A DNA stretch of 64,000 nucleotides. It comes from Acidobacteriota bacterium (GTDB lineage: Bacteria > Acidobacteriota > Terriglobia > Bryobacterales > Bryobacteraceae). Made by a program: the position numbers and the translations under genes. This document shows positions 14,928-24,057 of the stretch, piece by piece (the stretch's first letter is position 1; every line of letters begins with the position of its first letter). The notes beneath the pieces are model-generated. The model was not told where the DNA came from, searched no databases, and worked only from the letters and a program-made list of their open reading frames with translations. The DNA lies in assembly GCA_026393985.1 (NCBI GenBank), contig JAPKZB010000006.1:114139-178138 (forward strand), read 5' to 3'.

Positions 14928-15198
14928 TGGCTTCGTTCGTAAGGTTTTTCGCATGGTGTTTGGGCCGGTAGCGAGTCCGTTGTCGAGCAATAAGCGATTC
15001 TTTTCCAACCGCTTACGGACTTTTTAGTTTGGCGGCCGACCGCGGGAAAGTGGCTTCGTTCGTCGTTTTTTTGCAAAATTGGGCCGTGCGGCCAACGGCA
15101 GAAACGATAAGTCTTCAGTTTTCAAGCAGTTCGAAAATTTCGGGGTTGGCCAAAGGGTCGAAACCGGTGGCTTCGTTTGTAAAAATGGCTTCGTTCGT
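14928..15198 (-). repeat. Four in-frame 13-bp repeats encoding TNEA, two of them beyond a stop codon
   Basis: TGGCTTCGTT[C/T]GT (plus strand) occurs at 14928, 15051, 15168 and 15186. The spacings of 123, 117 and 18 bp are all multiples of three. On the minus strand each reads T-N-E-A in the frame of the STGP-family gene. Two lie inside that gene and two lie past its TGA, indicating an ancestral longer C-terminal repeat tail. Confidence 0.75.
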
Positions 15199-15825
15199 TA
15201 GCGAAACGTCGTCATCACCCAATTCGGGGCACAGATCGGGATGGGCTCGATAGAACTCCCGTTTTTCCCGGTCGAAGTCGCGCCGTTCGATGGCCGTGGA
15301 GTTAGACGGAAAGTTGCGCCGCAGATTGACGAGGCGCTTTTCGTTGGTAGCGACCGTGTTTTGCAGGGCCCGCTTGACGCGATGATGCAGCCGATCGACG
15401 TGGGGCCGATTCGCCTGGTCTTCATACGCCAGGAGTTGGGCGAGCAGTTCGGCCATTTCCGGGCCTAAGTCCTGCCGGCCGGCGTATTTTTCGACGAGTT
15501 GTTTGTTCCAGAAGGCCGTGAAAAGTTGATCGAAGGTGGCTTCGCGCCATTCGGCATCGGCGATTTTTTTGACGATGAGGGCTTCCGTGGCGGTGTGCGG
15601 CTCATAGGTGGCGATGAGCTTTTCGTGGAGCCGGAAATAAAGGTGGCGGTCCTGATGGCAGAGGACGGCGCTATGCGGCGGGATGAGGTTTTTGATCAGT
15701 TGGGAGCGATGGCCGTGTTTGAAGGCGTTTCTCCTACTGCGGGCCTTTCCGGCGGCTGACGTGGGTCCGGTGCTTTTTTGGGCGTTGGCGCGATTCTTGG
15801 CCGCCCGCTGTTCTTCAGTTAGCAT
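15115..15825 (-). CDS. STGP-family protein (KSTGP...GKARSRRNAFKHG), function unknown
   Basis: A 236-residue protein starting at ATG 15825, preceded by a near-perfect AGGAGG with 4-nt spacing. The N-terminus MLTEEQRAAKNRANAQKSTG, then PTSAAGKARSRRNAFKHGHRS, marks a family that recurs in many copies in acidobacterial and planctomycete genomes, with no known function. The middle is helical and charged (FDREKREFYRAHPDLCP); the end carries two T-N-E-A motifs. The basic N-terminus recalls small-terminase-like DNA-binding proteins, and a terminase ATPase ORF lies downstream on the same strand, but a functional link is speculative. Confidence 0.72.
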   Translation of the reverse strand: MLTEEQRAAKNRANAQKSTGPTSAAGKARSRRNAFKHGHRSQLIKNLIPPHSAVLCHQDRHLYFRLHEKLIATYEPHTATEALIVKKIADAEWREATFDQLFTAFWNKQLVEKYAGRQDLGPEMAELLAQLLAYEDQANRPHVDRLHHRVKRALQNTVATNEKRLVNLRRNFPSNSTAIERRDFDREKREFYRAHPDLCPELGDDDVSLTNEAIFTNEATGFDPLANPEIFELLEN

Positions 15826-16139
15826 GTGACCTCCTATTGAGATTGTGGCGAGTCGGATGGCGCGGGGCGGTGCCGGGAGCTGGTAAGTGACTGAAAAAAA
15901 GCCACAAAAATAATTAAATGCCCTGTCAATGGTCATGCCGGGCTTATGTGGACGCACAAGCGAAGGATAAAAATCGGCCGCGGCCTGAGCGATTCTGGAG
16001 TACGTTGCGGGGAAGCAGGACGGTTTGGACTGCGGAGGGGCGGATTTGGGGACTTTCCGTACTTTCGTTCGAGATGCCCAGCGATTGTCATGGTTTCCAT
16101 AAGCCTTCATTCGGGCGCTCTTGGAGTCTTAATGGGCTC

Positions 16140-16724
16140 TTACAGTCCAGTCGCCGGCCGTAAAGGCTGCGAATGTCGCTTCCCGTAGAGGACGTGCCCC
16201 GGTTGCCGATTAATAATCCGGCCCTCGGTGCCGCTTAGCTTCCTTCTGATTGTCGAGCTTGGGATAGTCTGGCAAAGTGTGCGCCATTGGTACTTGTCAG
16301 AAAAGCAGTTAAGCGGTGCCAAGATCAGGTTAGAGTCGTGAAATTCCTCAGCCCGGTAGACAGCGGCTTCGTGGGGAAGTTGGTCGGGGGGCCTAGCACA
16401 AAGTTGACGGAGGCTGTGGTCGGTTTTGAGGGTGTCCAGGAGTTGGCGCGTGTGGGCCAAGCCTTAGATGCTCTTGGCGAGAGGGGCCCGGGCGATAGCG
16501 AGGCGGTCTTTACTAGGCCGACCGGGCCACCTGCCTTGGGGCAGCAGGGGGCGAAGGGGGACCATGGCGCAGACGGCGATGAAGAGGGCGGCGCGAGCGA
16601 TGATGGGGCCGAGGGTAGGGAGAAGGATAGGGAAGAGCTGCTGTTGAAGGACGTTAGAGAATTGGGAGAGTTGCTCGAAGAAGAACCTTCGGTAACAGCC
16701 GAACCTGTTGAGGCGCCCCATCAC
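16140..16724 (-). pseudogene. Decayed transposase N-terminal region (DUF772/IS5-IS1182-like)
   Basis: On the minus strand MGRLNRFGCYRRFFFEQLSQ and later RPSKDRLAIARAPLAK resemble the start of IS5/IS1182-type transposases. After a frameshift near 16460, TRQLLDTLKTDHSLRQLCAR, LPHEAAVYRAEEF and further residues continue the pattern (normally SLRRLCG, then PxEATFSRAF). The DDE catalytic region is not recognisable. Stops and frame changes show that it is dead. No terminal inverted repeats were identified. Confidence 0.55.
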
Positions 16725-17339
16725 ACTTGTTGTGCTCGGAATTTTCCGTGGCGCCTTACCCGTCAGAACACCCCCGCTACTGTGGAGGCAGTCAGCACGA
16801 CCGTTACTGGAAGCTTCGTTTGGTTGGACTTATCTCCGCCGCCTACGGCTCGTTTGTACGGCCCCGACGACCGCGCGGTTGCGCGTGCGGACCCGTCGGC
16901 GCTCCTTGGGCTGAAGGCCCTCAGCGCATTGACCCTCATCGGCTTCTTTGATCTGGTAGCGGAGAATGGGACTGATGCTGACCCGCCCGTAGGCCGCGCG
17001 ATCCCTGTGTCGGCGTTGTCACGCTACTTCTCGTTGCTCCCAAGTGGTGTCTGTTCGGGTGGGATGTAGCAACCGGTCGAAGCGTTCTGTTACCTCGGCA
17101 TCGGTCGCCCTATGTTAGCCAATGCACCCAATCTCCTGTCTCGCTTCAATTCTTCCTCCCATCTACTGCCAATTCCACATCAGCTGTTCGCTGCCGCATC
17201 CTTCGTTGCAATGCGATTGACGCTTGACCTTTCGGCCAGCTAAAAGCACTAAAGATCTGTCCATAATTAATTGCGGGCCTCATCTACAGCTTTCCAATAC
17301 TTAATTCTCCAATCTCATCTTTTTTTATAGGACTCGAAC
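16725..17339. other. Gene-poor junction before the glycan cluster
   Basis: No convincing gene is seen on either strand. Short open frames on the plus strand are arginine- and proline-rich and resemble no family. Base composition falls from GC-rich to AT-rich towards 17339, marking the left edge of the AT-richer glycosyltransferase cluster. Confidence 0.5.
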
Positions 17340-17975
17340 ATGAAGGGCAATTTCTTTACTCGGAGTGCCGCAGCATTCGGCAGTTTGGCATCTCACCCTG
17401 ACCTCATCGGTAGCTATTTCTCAAAAAGCATAGCGGCTGCAACTCCGATCGAATTGCGCTTGCCTTGGTTTTCATGGACTGCTATTCAGCATCTGCGGCA
17501 GAAGATTGGCCCGCAACAACAGATTTTGGAGTGGGGCGGGGGGGGCTCATCCCTGTTTTTTGTCGATCTGCGGGCCAACCTACTGACCATCGAGACTGAC
17601 CCTGATTGGCACCAAAAGCTTGCGGAAACTAAATCACAATTGCCTGAAGAATCGCGGGGGCGCTGGAACTTGATGAAGCTTTCTGAGCCGACTGAAGCTC
17701 AGTCGCGACAGAACTACCTTGCGCCGGCAACCAACACTGCGTGGGATTACGTCATTGTTGACGGTCCTGAGAACAAGATCTTTAGTCGAATGGACTGCGT
17801 ACAGAAGTTGAGTGAGCTTCCAATCAAGCCCCACGCAATCATCTTGGACGACGCCTGGAGGGAGGAGTATTCCGAAGCGCCTCATATACTCGCCAACTAC
17901 GATCGACACATCTTTCGTAGTGTTGGCCCCGCAAGGCTAGGTGTCACCCAGACAGATATCTACTACCGTAAGTAG
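17340..17975 (+). CDS. Class I SAM-dependent methyltransferase-like protein
   Basis: A 211-residue protein with Rossmann-type motifs: QQILEWGGGGSSLFF (motif I, glycine-rich loop), ANLLTIETDPDW (acidic end of strand 2), AWDYVIVDGPEN (motif II) and HAIILDDAWR. The order fits the FkbM/SAM methyltransferase superfamily. It opens the glycan cluster, so methylation of a sugar or a glycan end is plausible; the substrate cannot be read from sequence. No strong Shine-Dalgarno precedes ATG 17340. Confidence 0.65.
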   Translation: MKGNFFTRSAAAFGSLASHPDLIGSYFSKSIAAATPIELRLPWFSWTAIQHLRQKIGPQQQILEWGGGGSSLFFVDLRANLLTIETDPDWHQKLAETKSQLPEESRGRWNLMKLSEPTEAQSRQNYLAPATNTAWDYVIVDGPENKIFSRMDCVQKLSELPIKPHAIILDDAWREEYSEAPHILANYDRHIFRSVGPARLGVTQTDIYYRK

Positions 17976-18016
17976 TGGAAGCATTCGCCGATCTGGGTAT
18001 CTAGTGTTTTCTTCCT

Positions 18017-19279
18017 GTGTTTCTCAAAAACCAACCCATCGCTGTCCTCTTTCTGCTGGAGCGTATGCTGCGGGGAACGTCGACAATCGCCTCAGCCATG
18101 TTGTTAGCAAGGCACAGTACTCTTTTGGAATACGGAGAATTTGCCTCAGCGTTTTCTTTTTCACAACTCGTAGGGATGAGCGCCTCACTCGGTCTTGACC
18201 AAATCATTCAAGGCAAAGGTCCCTCATCCAGGCACCGGAGAGCTACTGTCAGCGCGGCATTGAAGCTTCGCGCTGTCACTGCATTTTTCGGGGCCTTCCT
18301 GTTCTATGCGATCTACTTATATGCGATCAACCCGAAGTCTTCTACGGTCCAATTCGCCCTATCTGCTTTCGTCGCACTTCAGTTCGCCGATATTCTCAGC
18401 GCAATCGCCATATACTCAGATGGAGCGAGGTTATTTGTTAACAAGAAGCTCGCAATTACTGTACTCTTCAGCTGTTTTAAGGTTGGGGCTGCTGTAGCAG
18501 GCGCCAACGTTGCGTCGTATGTTATCCTCCTGTGTTTTGAACAGCTTTTGTCAGGTGTTGTCTTTTCTCGATACGCCAGAACGTTTTGGTCGCGGCCCTT
18601 TAACTTGCCATACTGTTCAATTATTCGAGACGGCACCCAGATGTCATTCGCTCAAATCGTCGTTCTGGCGTACAGCCGCCTGGACGGCCTGCTTATCCTG
18701 CAGATACTCGGCGCCGAGAGAGCAGGGGCGTTCCTTGCGGTATCTCGAATCACGGAGGCCAGCTCGTTTATCTCTCAAGCTGTGTTATCAGGTACGTTGT
18801 CGTCACGCGCGACCCTTTTCGCGAAGAGTCCGGCGGACGCGGAATCCCTCCATGTCGTCTCCGGCAGGCAACTGGTCACGATCTATTTCTCGTTGGGTGT
18901 TCTCGCGCTTGTGTTCGGACCAACCATTATCGATGCCACCATCGGTCCGAAGTATCGTTCCTACAGCTCCGTGTTGGTCGTCGGGCTATTTGCAAACGCT
19001 TTCGTAAGTTTGGGCCTGCTAAAGGATCAGTGGCTGCTGGCGTCCGGTAAAATCAGGCAAATCGGGAAGACGAATCTGATTACTTTGTTTGCTAATGTGG
19101 TTGTCCTCCTAGTTCTTGTCTATCCTTTCGGCGTACTGGGCGCGTCGTATGCATTCCTGTTGACCCAGTTTTGCTCGGCCATTCTCTCGCTCTACATAGT
19201 GGGAGAAGCGAAACTCCTACAAATGCAGTTAAGGTGTGCTGTTCCGATCATGGTGGCAAAAGGCGGCATCTTTCGGTGA
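18017..19279 (+). CDS. Wzx-like polysaccharide flippase (MATE/MVF-type)
   Basis: A 420-residue protein with about 12 hydrophobic segments and no soluble domains. ERMLRGTSTIASAMLLARHSTLLEYGEFASAFSFSQLVGMSASLGLDQ is typical of the polysaccharide-biosynthesis (RfbX/Wzx) family N-terminus. It should flip undecaprenyl-linked repeat units across the inner membrane. The likely start is GTG 18017 (VFLKNQPIAV). Its stop overlaps the next gene's GTG start (GTGA), indicating an operon. Confidence 0.82.
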   Translation: MFLKNQPIAVLFLLERMLRGTSTIASAMLLARHSTLLEYGEFASAFSFSQLVGMSASLGLDQIIQGKGPSSRHRRATVSAALKLRAVTAFFGAFLFYAIYLYAINPKSSTVQFALSAFVALQFADILSAIAIYSDGARLFVNKKLAITVLFSCFKVGAAVAGANVASYVILLCFEQLLSGVVFSRYARTFWSRPFNLPYCSIIRDGTQMSFAQIVVLAYSRLDGLLILQILGAERAGAFLAVSRITEASSFISQAVLSGTLSSRATLFAKSPADAESLHVVSGRQLVTIYFSLGVLALVFGPTIIDATIGPKYRSYSSVLVVGLFANAFVSLGLLKDQWLLASGKIRQIGKTNLITLFANVVVLLVLVYPFGVLGASYAFLLTQFCSAILSLYIVGEAKLLQMQLRCAVPIMVAKGGIFR

Positions 19280-20214
19280 AGTCTAGTGCTACAGAATCTC
19301 ATGACGCGTTGATTACAACGGCAGATCACGGCATTCTATTTGAAAAGTGCCTCGAATCTGTTCGCAGTCAGGTAGGAATGACGTTCTCGCAGGTCGTGAT
19401 CGTAGACGACTCCCGGCATCGTCCCCTTTGTGTTGAGCCACTCCCCAATGAAATCATAATGAGTGGCGCACGATGTGGTCAGAGCGCTGCGATCAATCTA
19501 GGACTGCGGAAGGCTACTGGCCACTACGTTCACTTGATGGATGGAGACGATCAGTGGGCAGAGTGTAAGTTGCGACGTGTTGCAAGCGCATTTAGCGAAC
19601 ACGCTGTGGACGTCGTATCTCATAATTTGACCTACTTTACTTTTGCTGACGGGCGCGAGTTGGGCACCGTCAGGACCGGCCCTAGCCAAAGTGGCCCTCG
19701 ATCGAACATTGGCCCGACGAGTGCGATGTCATTTCGACGGAGCGCGTTACAGAGTATCGGGCCAATACCCGAGAGTATTCAAATCTGTAGCGACCAATAC
19801 CTGATTTCATTGACGAACATTCTCGGGCTTCGTCGTATATACCTTGCCGAGTCCTTGGGGCGATATGTGCTGCACGGCAAGAATGGTTTCACAGGCGAGC
19901 TCACGCCGGACAGGCTAGCTAGGCGCCTAGCAGCCTTTCATTCTATCCGAGATTCCTTAAGTGCCATAATCGGAGAAGATAGGTTTTCAGGGAACCGTAA
20001 TGACGGAATGGTAAGGCACGCAGTTCGGCACATGGACCGCGAGATCACGCGATTAATCGTGCAGAGAGAGAAGTCTGTCGCCGGCCTGATCCGCGCGCTA
20101 CTTGACCGGGCCCAGAACCAGAATCCTATTGATACTTTGTACGCGGCCACCGCCGAGTTACTCTCAGCCACAAGATCAGCCGCCCGTAAGTCTCAATTCC
20201 GGCCAAACAATTAA
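19276..20214 (+). CDS. Family 2 glycosyltransferase
   Basis: A 312-residue GT-A enzyme. DALITTADHGILFEKCLESVRSQ, FSQVVIVDDSRHRPLC, SAAINLGLRKATGHYVHLMDGDDQW contain the nucleotide-sugar binding and D-x-D-like (DGDD) motifs. The open frame begins at 19171, but GTG 19276 overlapping the flippase stop gives the natural start of the domain. The first strand is a little degenerate (no classical SVIIPTYN). Donor and acceptor sugars are unknown. Confidence 0.82.
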   Translation: MKSSATESHDALITTADHGILFEKCLESVRSQVGMTFSQVVIVDDSRHRPLCVEPLPNEIIMSGARCGQSAAINLGLRKATGHYVHLMDGDDQWAECKLRRVASAFSEHAVDVVSHNLTYFTFADGRELGTVRTGPSQSGPRSNIGPTSAMSFRRSALQSIGPIPESIQICSDQYLISLTNILGLRRIYLAESLGRYVLHGKNGFTGELTPDRLARRLAAFHSIRDSLSAIIGEDRFSGNRNDGMVRHAVRHMDREITRLIVQREKSVAGLIRALLDRAQNQNPIDTLYAATAELLSATRSAARKSQFRPNN

Positions 20215-20249
20215 ACCTAGATATGGCAATTTGTGATACTAGAATAACC

Positions 20250-21143
20250 ATGTCAGCGAAGCCACTTATATCGGTTATAGTTCCTGTATTTAACGGAATG
20301 CCATATTTGGAAGAGTGTCTGGTGAGTATCGTTAGCCAGTCAAGAGATGGCGACGTCGAGCTAATTGTTGTAGATGGTATGTCTACAGATGGTACAGACG
20401 AGTTGGTGAAACGGTTTGAGTCTGCGATTACCCACTACATTCGTGAAGCCGATAATGGTCAGCTGGATGCGATTCGAAAGGGTTTAGCGATGGCCTCGGG
20501 GCAGTTTGTCTGTTATCAGTGCGCGGACGACTACTATCTCCCGGGTGGCTTTGACGAAATCCGCAAAGCAGTGGGCGGGAACTCCGGCGCGGATCTAATC
20601 TACGGCGATTTACTTCTCATTGATACGCACGGCTCACACCTTAGGACCGTTCGACATGTGGACGCAAGCCTGGAGGCACTAAGGTACAGTGCCTTTCATA
20701 CGACAAGCCAAGTTACATTCTGGAGTAGGAAGGTAAATGCACGCCTGATTGAAGTATTGCCTATGATTGATCTCACCTTGGGCATGGAACGGTTTATTTT
20801 CTCAGTAGTCCTTTATCACGCCACATCGTTTGTGCGAATCCGCGCGGTCTTAGGTGCCTTTCGAGTTCACGCGGGATCCAAAACGCTCATTTCCAGGCAC
20901 GATGCCGCGCTACGCGAGGCGGAACACCATTTGATGAACCGAACATTATCCGATCTTGGCATCATCCCCAAACTGAGTGCTGTCAGGTTCTGTACTCTGC
21001 ATTTCAAGAAACTGTGGCAATTGGCAAGCGAAGGGCACTGGTCTGAATTGTGGTATTTGATGAGAAATATCGTCAAGGTTCCCAAGTTCTTTGGGTACGA
21101 ATTTCGCGGATGGGGCAGAGAGCCGGAATCGAAACAGCCGTGA
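20250..21143 (+). CDS. Family 2 glycosyltransferase
   Basis: A 297-residue GT-A protein. KPLISVIVPVFNGMPYLEEC, VELIVVDGMSTDGT, EADNGQLDAIRKGLAMASGQFVCYQCADDYY give the standard GT2 order, with a C-A-D-D metal-binding motif. The C-terminus has hydrophobic patches suggesting membrane association. ATG 20250 (MSAKPLISVI) is preferred to ATG 20223. It follows the previous glycosyltransferase closely. Confidence 0.88.
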   Translation: MSAKPLISVIVPVFNGMPYLEECLVSIVSQSRDGDVELIVVDGMSTDGTDELVKRFESAITHYIREADNGQLDAIRKGLAMASGQFVCYQCADDYYLPGGFDEIRKAVGGNSGADLIYGDLLLIDTHGSHLRTVRHVDASLEALRYSAFHTTSQVTFWSRKVNARLIEVLPMIDLTLGMERFIFSVVLYHATSFVRIRAVLGAFRVHAGSKTLISRHDAALREAEHHLMNRTLSDLGIIPKLSAVRFCTLHFKKLWQLASEGHWSELWYLMRNIVKVPKFFGYEFRGWGREPESKQP

Positions 21144-21247
21144 TTAAAGTGACTCTTCAACCTAATCAAAAATCAAGACTAAAGATTCACCGCCAAAGCG
21201 ATTCGGCCAATGGTAAATGTTCGGATTAAGACGATCGGACCCCTGAC

Positions 21248-22627
21248 GTGTTCTTTGTCTCCCTCATCTTATTCGTCTGCGTCTTGATTTGCCTAGCCTT
21301 TAGGTATCGAGATCTTCTTCACCCGATGTTCTTTATCGGATGCTTTTGGTTCCATTTGTACTTTCTTCAACCCCTGATCGAGGAATCGCTAGGGCGCACA
21401 CAGGCGGGCGAATATGCAGCCGGGGCGTTTTTGACGGCGCTAAGCCTTCCGGCGCTCTGGTTTGGGTTTTGGCTGTACGAATCATATGCCGGGAACCGTT
21501 TTCGATCCCAAGTGAATTCTCGACAACAGTCTTGGGATGTCTATCAAGTTGAGCGCGTAGCGGTTGTATGGTTAGCAGTTACCGATCTTGTACGAGCGTT
21601 CTTATTCAGTCGCGGCGCCTTCGTCCAAGGAAGTACCTCCAGCTTGGACGGGCCGATAAATCTAAGTGCCCCTGAAAAACTAGTGGGGCAGTTCGTGTTT
21701 AGTTCCGGCGCGGGCGGAAACGCTTTGATAGTGATGTCAGTATTGATGATTATGTACCTGCGCCAAGGTGCTGCCGGCTTTCAAGCGAAAAGGTCCTACT
21801 TTCTCCTCGGTGTGACGCTTGCTCATGAATTTTTGTGGTCGGTTATCGGGGGATGGCGATCGTTTCTGCCAATTTCTGCCCTACTCCTGGGATACATCGC
21901 CATTAGGCAGGGCAGTAGGGTAAGGCTCTGGCGGGTCGCAGTGTCCTTCGCTCTTTTGTACGTTTTGTTTGTCCCGCTGAGGCCGATCTTACTTGGTTAC
22001 AGGGTTGGAGTTGGAGTGTTGGGCATACGTGAGTTTGGTGACATTCCCGATCTCATTGCCCGAAGCGTCGCGGAAGCGGAGACAATAACAAGAGATGAGT
22101 CCGGGTTTGTTGCGGCGCTAGAAAACTTTCTCATTCTCGATGCGCACCAAAATCTTCGGTCATTCTTGGAGATAGTTCCAAACCAAGTGGACTGGTATTT
22201 CGGTAGGACTATTTTCCTCCAGCTTCTCCGATACCCACTTCAGTGGCTTGGTATGACTGACAATGCGCTTTACCTTGATACTGGTGTCCAAAACTGGCTC
22301 TTTCGGGATCTAGGTGTCATTCCACCAAACGAGACCGCATCGTTCTTGACTACACCTTTTCACGGCGAATTGTACATTAATTTTGGAATCCTAGCGTTTC
22401 CTGGGCTGATGCTTTTGGGCTTCGTGGGCTCGTGGACATGGTCCAAGACATCGTCTCCTAATTGCGACCGTACAGTCTTCTTGGAGCTAATGTTCCTATA
22501 TTACTTTGTCTATCAAGGGTCCTATTACAGCATTGGCACACTGGCTGTGCTTTTGATTACGAAGGCTCTGTTTGTTCTGCCCTTGCTTTCGCTTGTCGGC
22601 GGAAGACCAACTGTATCTAAAGTCTAA
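21248..22627 (+). CDS. Wzy-like O-antigen/EPS polymerase
   Basis: A 459-residue membrane protein with at least ten hydrophobic segments and a large hydrophilic loop (about residues 255-375, from REFGDIPDLIARSV to the ETASFLTTPFHGELYINFG motif). This layout is that of oligosaccharide repeat-unit polymerases. Sequence conservation in Wzy is low, so the call rests on topology and position between glycosyltransferases and near a flippase. The likely start is GTG 21248 (MFFVSLILFVCV). Confidence 0.7.
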   Translation: MFFVSLILFVCVLICLAFRYRDLLHPMFFIGCFWFHLYFLQPLIEESLGRTQAGEYAAGAFLTALSLPALWFGFWLYESYAGNRFRSQVNSRQQSWDVYQVERVAVVWLAVTDLVRAFLFSRGAFVQGSTSSLDGPINLSAPEKLVGQFVFSSGAGGNALIVMSVLMIMYLRQGAAGFQAKRSYFLLGVTLAHEFLWSVIGGWRSFLPISALLLGYIAIRQGSRVRLWRVAVSFALLYVLFVPLRPILLGYRVGVGVLGIREFGDIPDLIARSVAEAETITRDESGFVAALENFLILDAHQNLRSFLEIVPNQVDWYFGRTIFLQLLRYPLQWLGMTDNALYLDTGVQNWLFRDLGVIPPNETASFLTTPFHGELYINFGILAFPGLMLLGFVGSWTWSKTSSPNCDRTVFLELMFLYYFVYQGSYYSIGTLAVLLITKALFVLPLLSLVGGRPTVSKV

Positions 22628-22888
22628 CCGTCTTGATGGCAAGCGGCTTTGTTTGACTGATGCAATCGGCATTCAAACCTCACTTGAAAAAATGGTGTCA
22701 TTGAAAACTTCTACGCTATATCCCACCTGCTTGTATCTCTCTTTTCCATCATGCGTTTGCGATAGCTTGGCCAGTTCGGCTCTATGGGGCACGACTGGCC
22801 ATTTCAAAACGCCGTGACGTTTGGGCTGTGCTTCTTACCGGTCCATTCTCTAATAGTCAGTTGTTGGCGAAAACTTGTTGAGGTATCT

Positions 22889-24046
22889 TTGCGAATTACA
22901 ATTGTTACGGGGCCGTTTCTGTCAGTGCCTCCCGGACGAGCCGGATCGGTAGAGCGCCGCTGGTTTTATTTCGCTCACTTGCTTGCCTCAAGTGGTCATG
23001 AAGTAAACCTCATCTCGAAACATCCGGAGACCGGCGGAAGTGTCGTGCCGACGATTTCTCCTAGCGGAGACTCTCGGACGCCCGGCAGAATACCTTCCGT
23101 GATAACGATCGACGGTTATGACCGTGGGCGCACGATCTTGGTGGACTTGTACTTCGACCTGCTTTATTCGCTTCGATGTCTTCGCGTTCTAGGGAAGTGC
23201 GATGTAATAGTTACGAATACATTTTGGCTGCCAATCCTTCTTGGCTTTCTCGTAGACCCCGGACGTGTTATGGTCGACGTGGCTCGAAGGCCCAAGTGGC
23301 AGTTGTTACTCTATTGGAGAGTATCCGGTTTTCGAGTCGCAAGCGAGTCGGTCCGGAGAGCCATAATCAAGCAATCACCTTGGTTGCGTCGTCGAATTGT
23401 GAAAATCCCAAATCCAATAGATGTTGCCACGTTTAACGCTGAGTCCAGAACTTGCTCGACCTCCGAGTTCACTGTGATGTACGGTGGCCGCATTCATCCT
23501 GAGAAGGGAATTCATCTTCTAGTGAGCGCGATGCACCTCGTTGCTGCTGCCCGTCCGAACATCGTGACAAATTTAATCGTGGTCGGCGTGATCTCTCGCT
23601 CGGATGGCGGGGGAGGGGACAGTTATCTCGAAGACCTTCGGACCCTCGGGCAAGGGCTTCGGCTTGAGTTTTTGCCACCGATTTATGACCGCTCTGGATT
23701 CGCAGAACTGCTTCGTCGCGTGACTGTGTTTTGCTATCCTTCACTCGCGGAGAAAGGCGAGTCTTTCGGCGTTGCACCTTTAGAAGCCATGGCTTGTGGT
23801 GCGGTGCCCATCGTATCTGATCTTCCGTGTTTTAAAGAATACGTGATCCACGGGTCAAATGGACTTGTTTTCGACCACCGCCGTGATGGAGCGTCAGCAC
23901 TGGCGATGCAACTGATTTGGCTCATCGATAACAAAGACAAGCGTGAGCAACTTCGGCTAGCTGGCCAGGCGCATGCGGGTGCCTTTGGTTTCGCTGAATG
24001 TGCAATGATCCTGGAAGAGAAATTGGAGGGAATGTGCAAGGCGTGA
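22889..24046 (+). CDS. Family 4 glycosyltransferase (first of a tandem pair)
   Basis: A 385-residue GT-B enzyme. LRITIVTGPFLSVPPGRAGS starts the N-terminal domain. FTVMYGGRIHPEKGIHLLVSAM and GESFGVAPLEAMACGAVPIVSD are the donor-binding and E-x7-E motifs of GT4. The open frame reaches back to 22784, but TTG 22889, with GAGG 5 nt upstream, matches the paralogue's start and is preferred. It is clearly homologous to the next gene. Confidence 0.86.
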   Translation: MRITIVTGPFLSVPPGRAGSVERRWFYFAHLLASSGHEVNLISKHPETGGSVVPTISPSGDSRTPGRIPSVITIDGYDRGRTILVDLYFDLLYSLRCLRVLGKCDVIVTNTFWLPILLGFLVDPGRVMVDVARRPKWQLLLYWRVSGFRVASESVRRAIIKQSPWLRRRIVKIPNPIDVATFNAESRTCSTSEFTVMYGGRIHPEKGIHLLVSAMHLVAAARPNIVTNLIVVGVISRSDGGGGDSYLEDLRTLGQGLRLEFLPPIYDRSGFAELLRRVTVFCYPSLAEKGESFGVAPLEAMACGAVPIVSDLPCFKEYVIHGSNGLVFDHRRDGASALAMQLIWLIDNKDKREQLRLAGQAHAGAFGFAECAMILEEKLEGMCKA

Positions 24047-24057
24047 CATTGCCCACT

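Noticed and set aside
10746..15825. Intact prophage
   Set aside because: Apart from the terminase halves there is no portal, capsid, tail, integrase or lysis gene and no attachment repeats.
16287..17069. A 260-codon plus-strand frame
   Set aside because: It is antisense to the decayed transposase and has no recognisable motifs.
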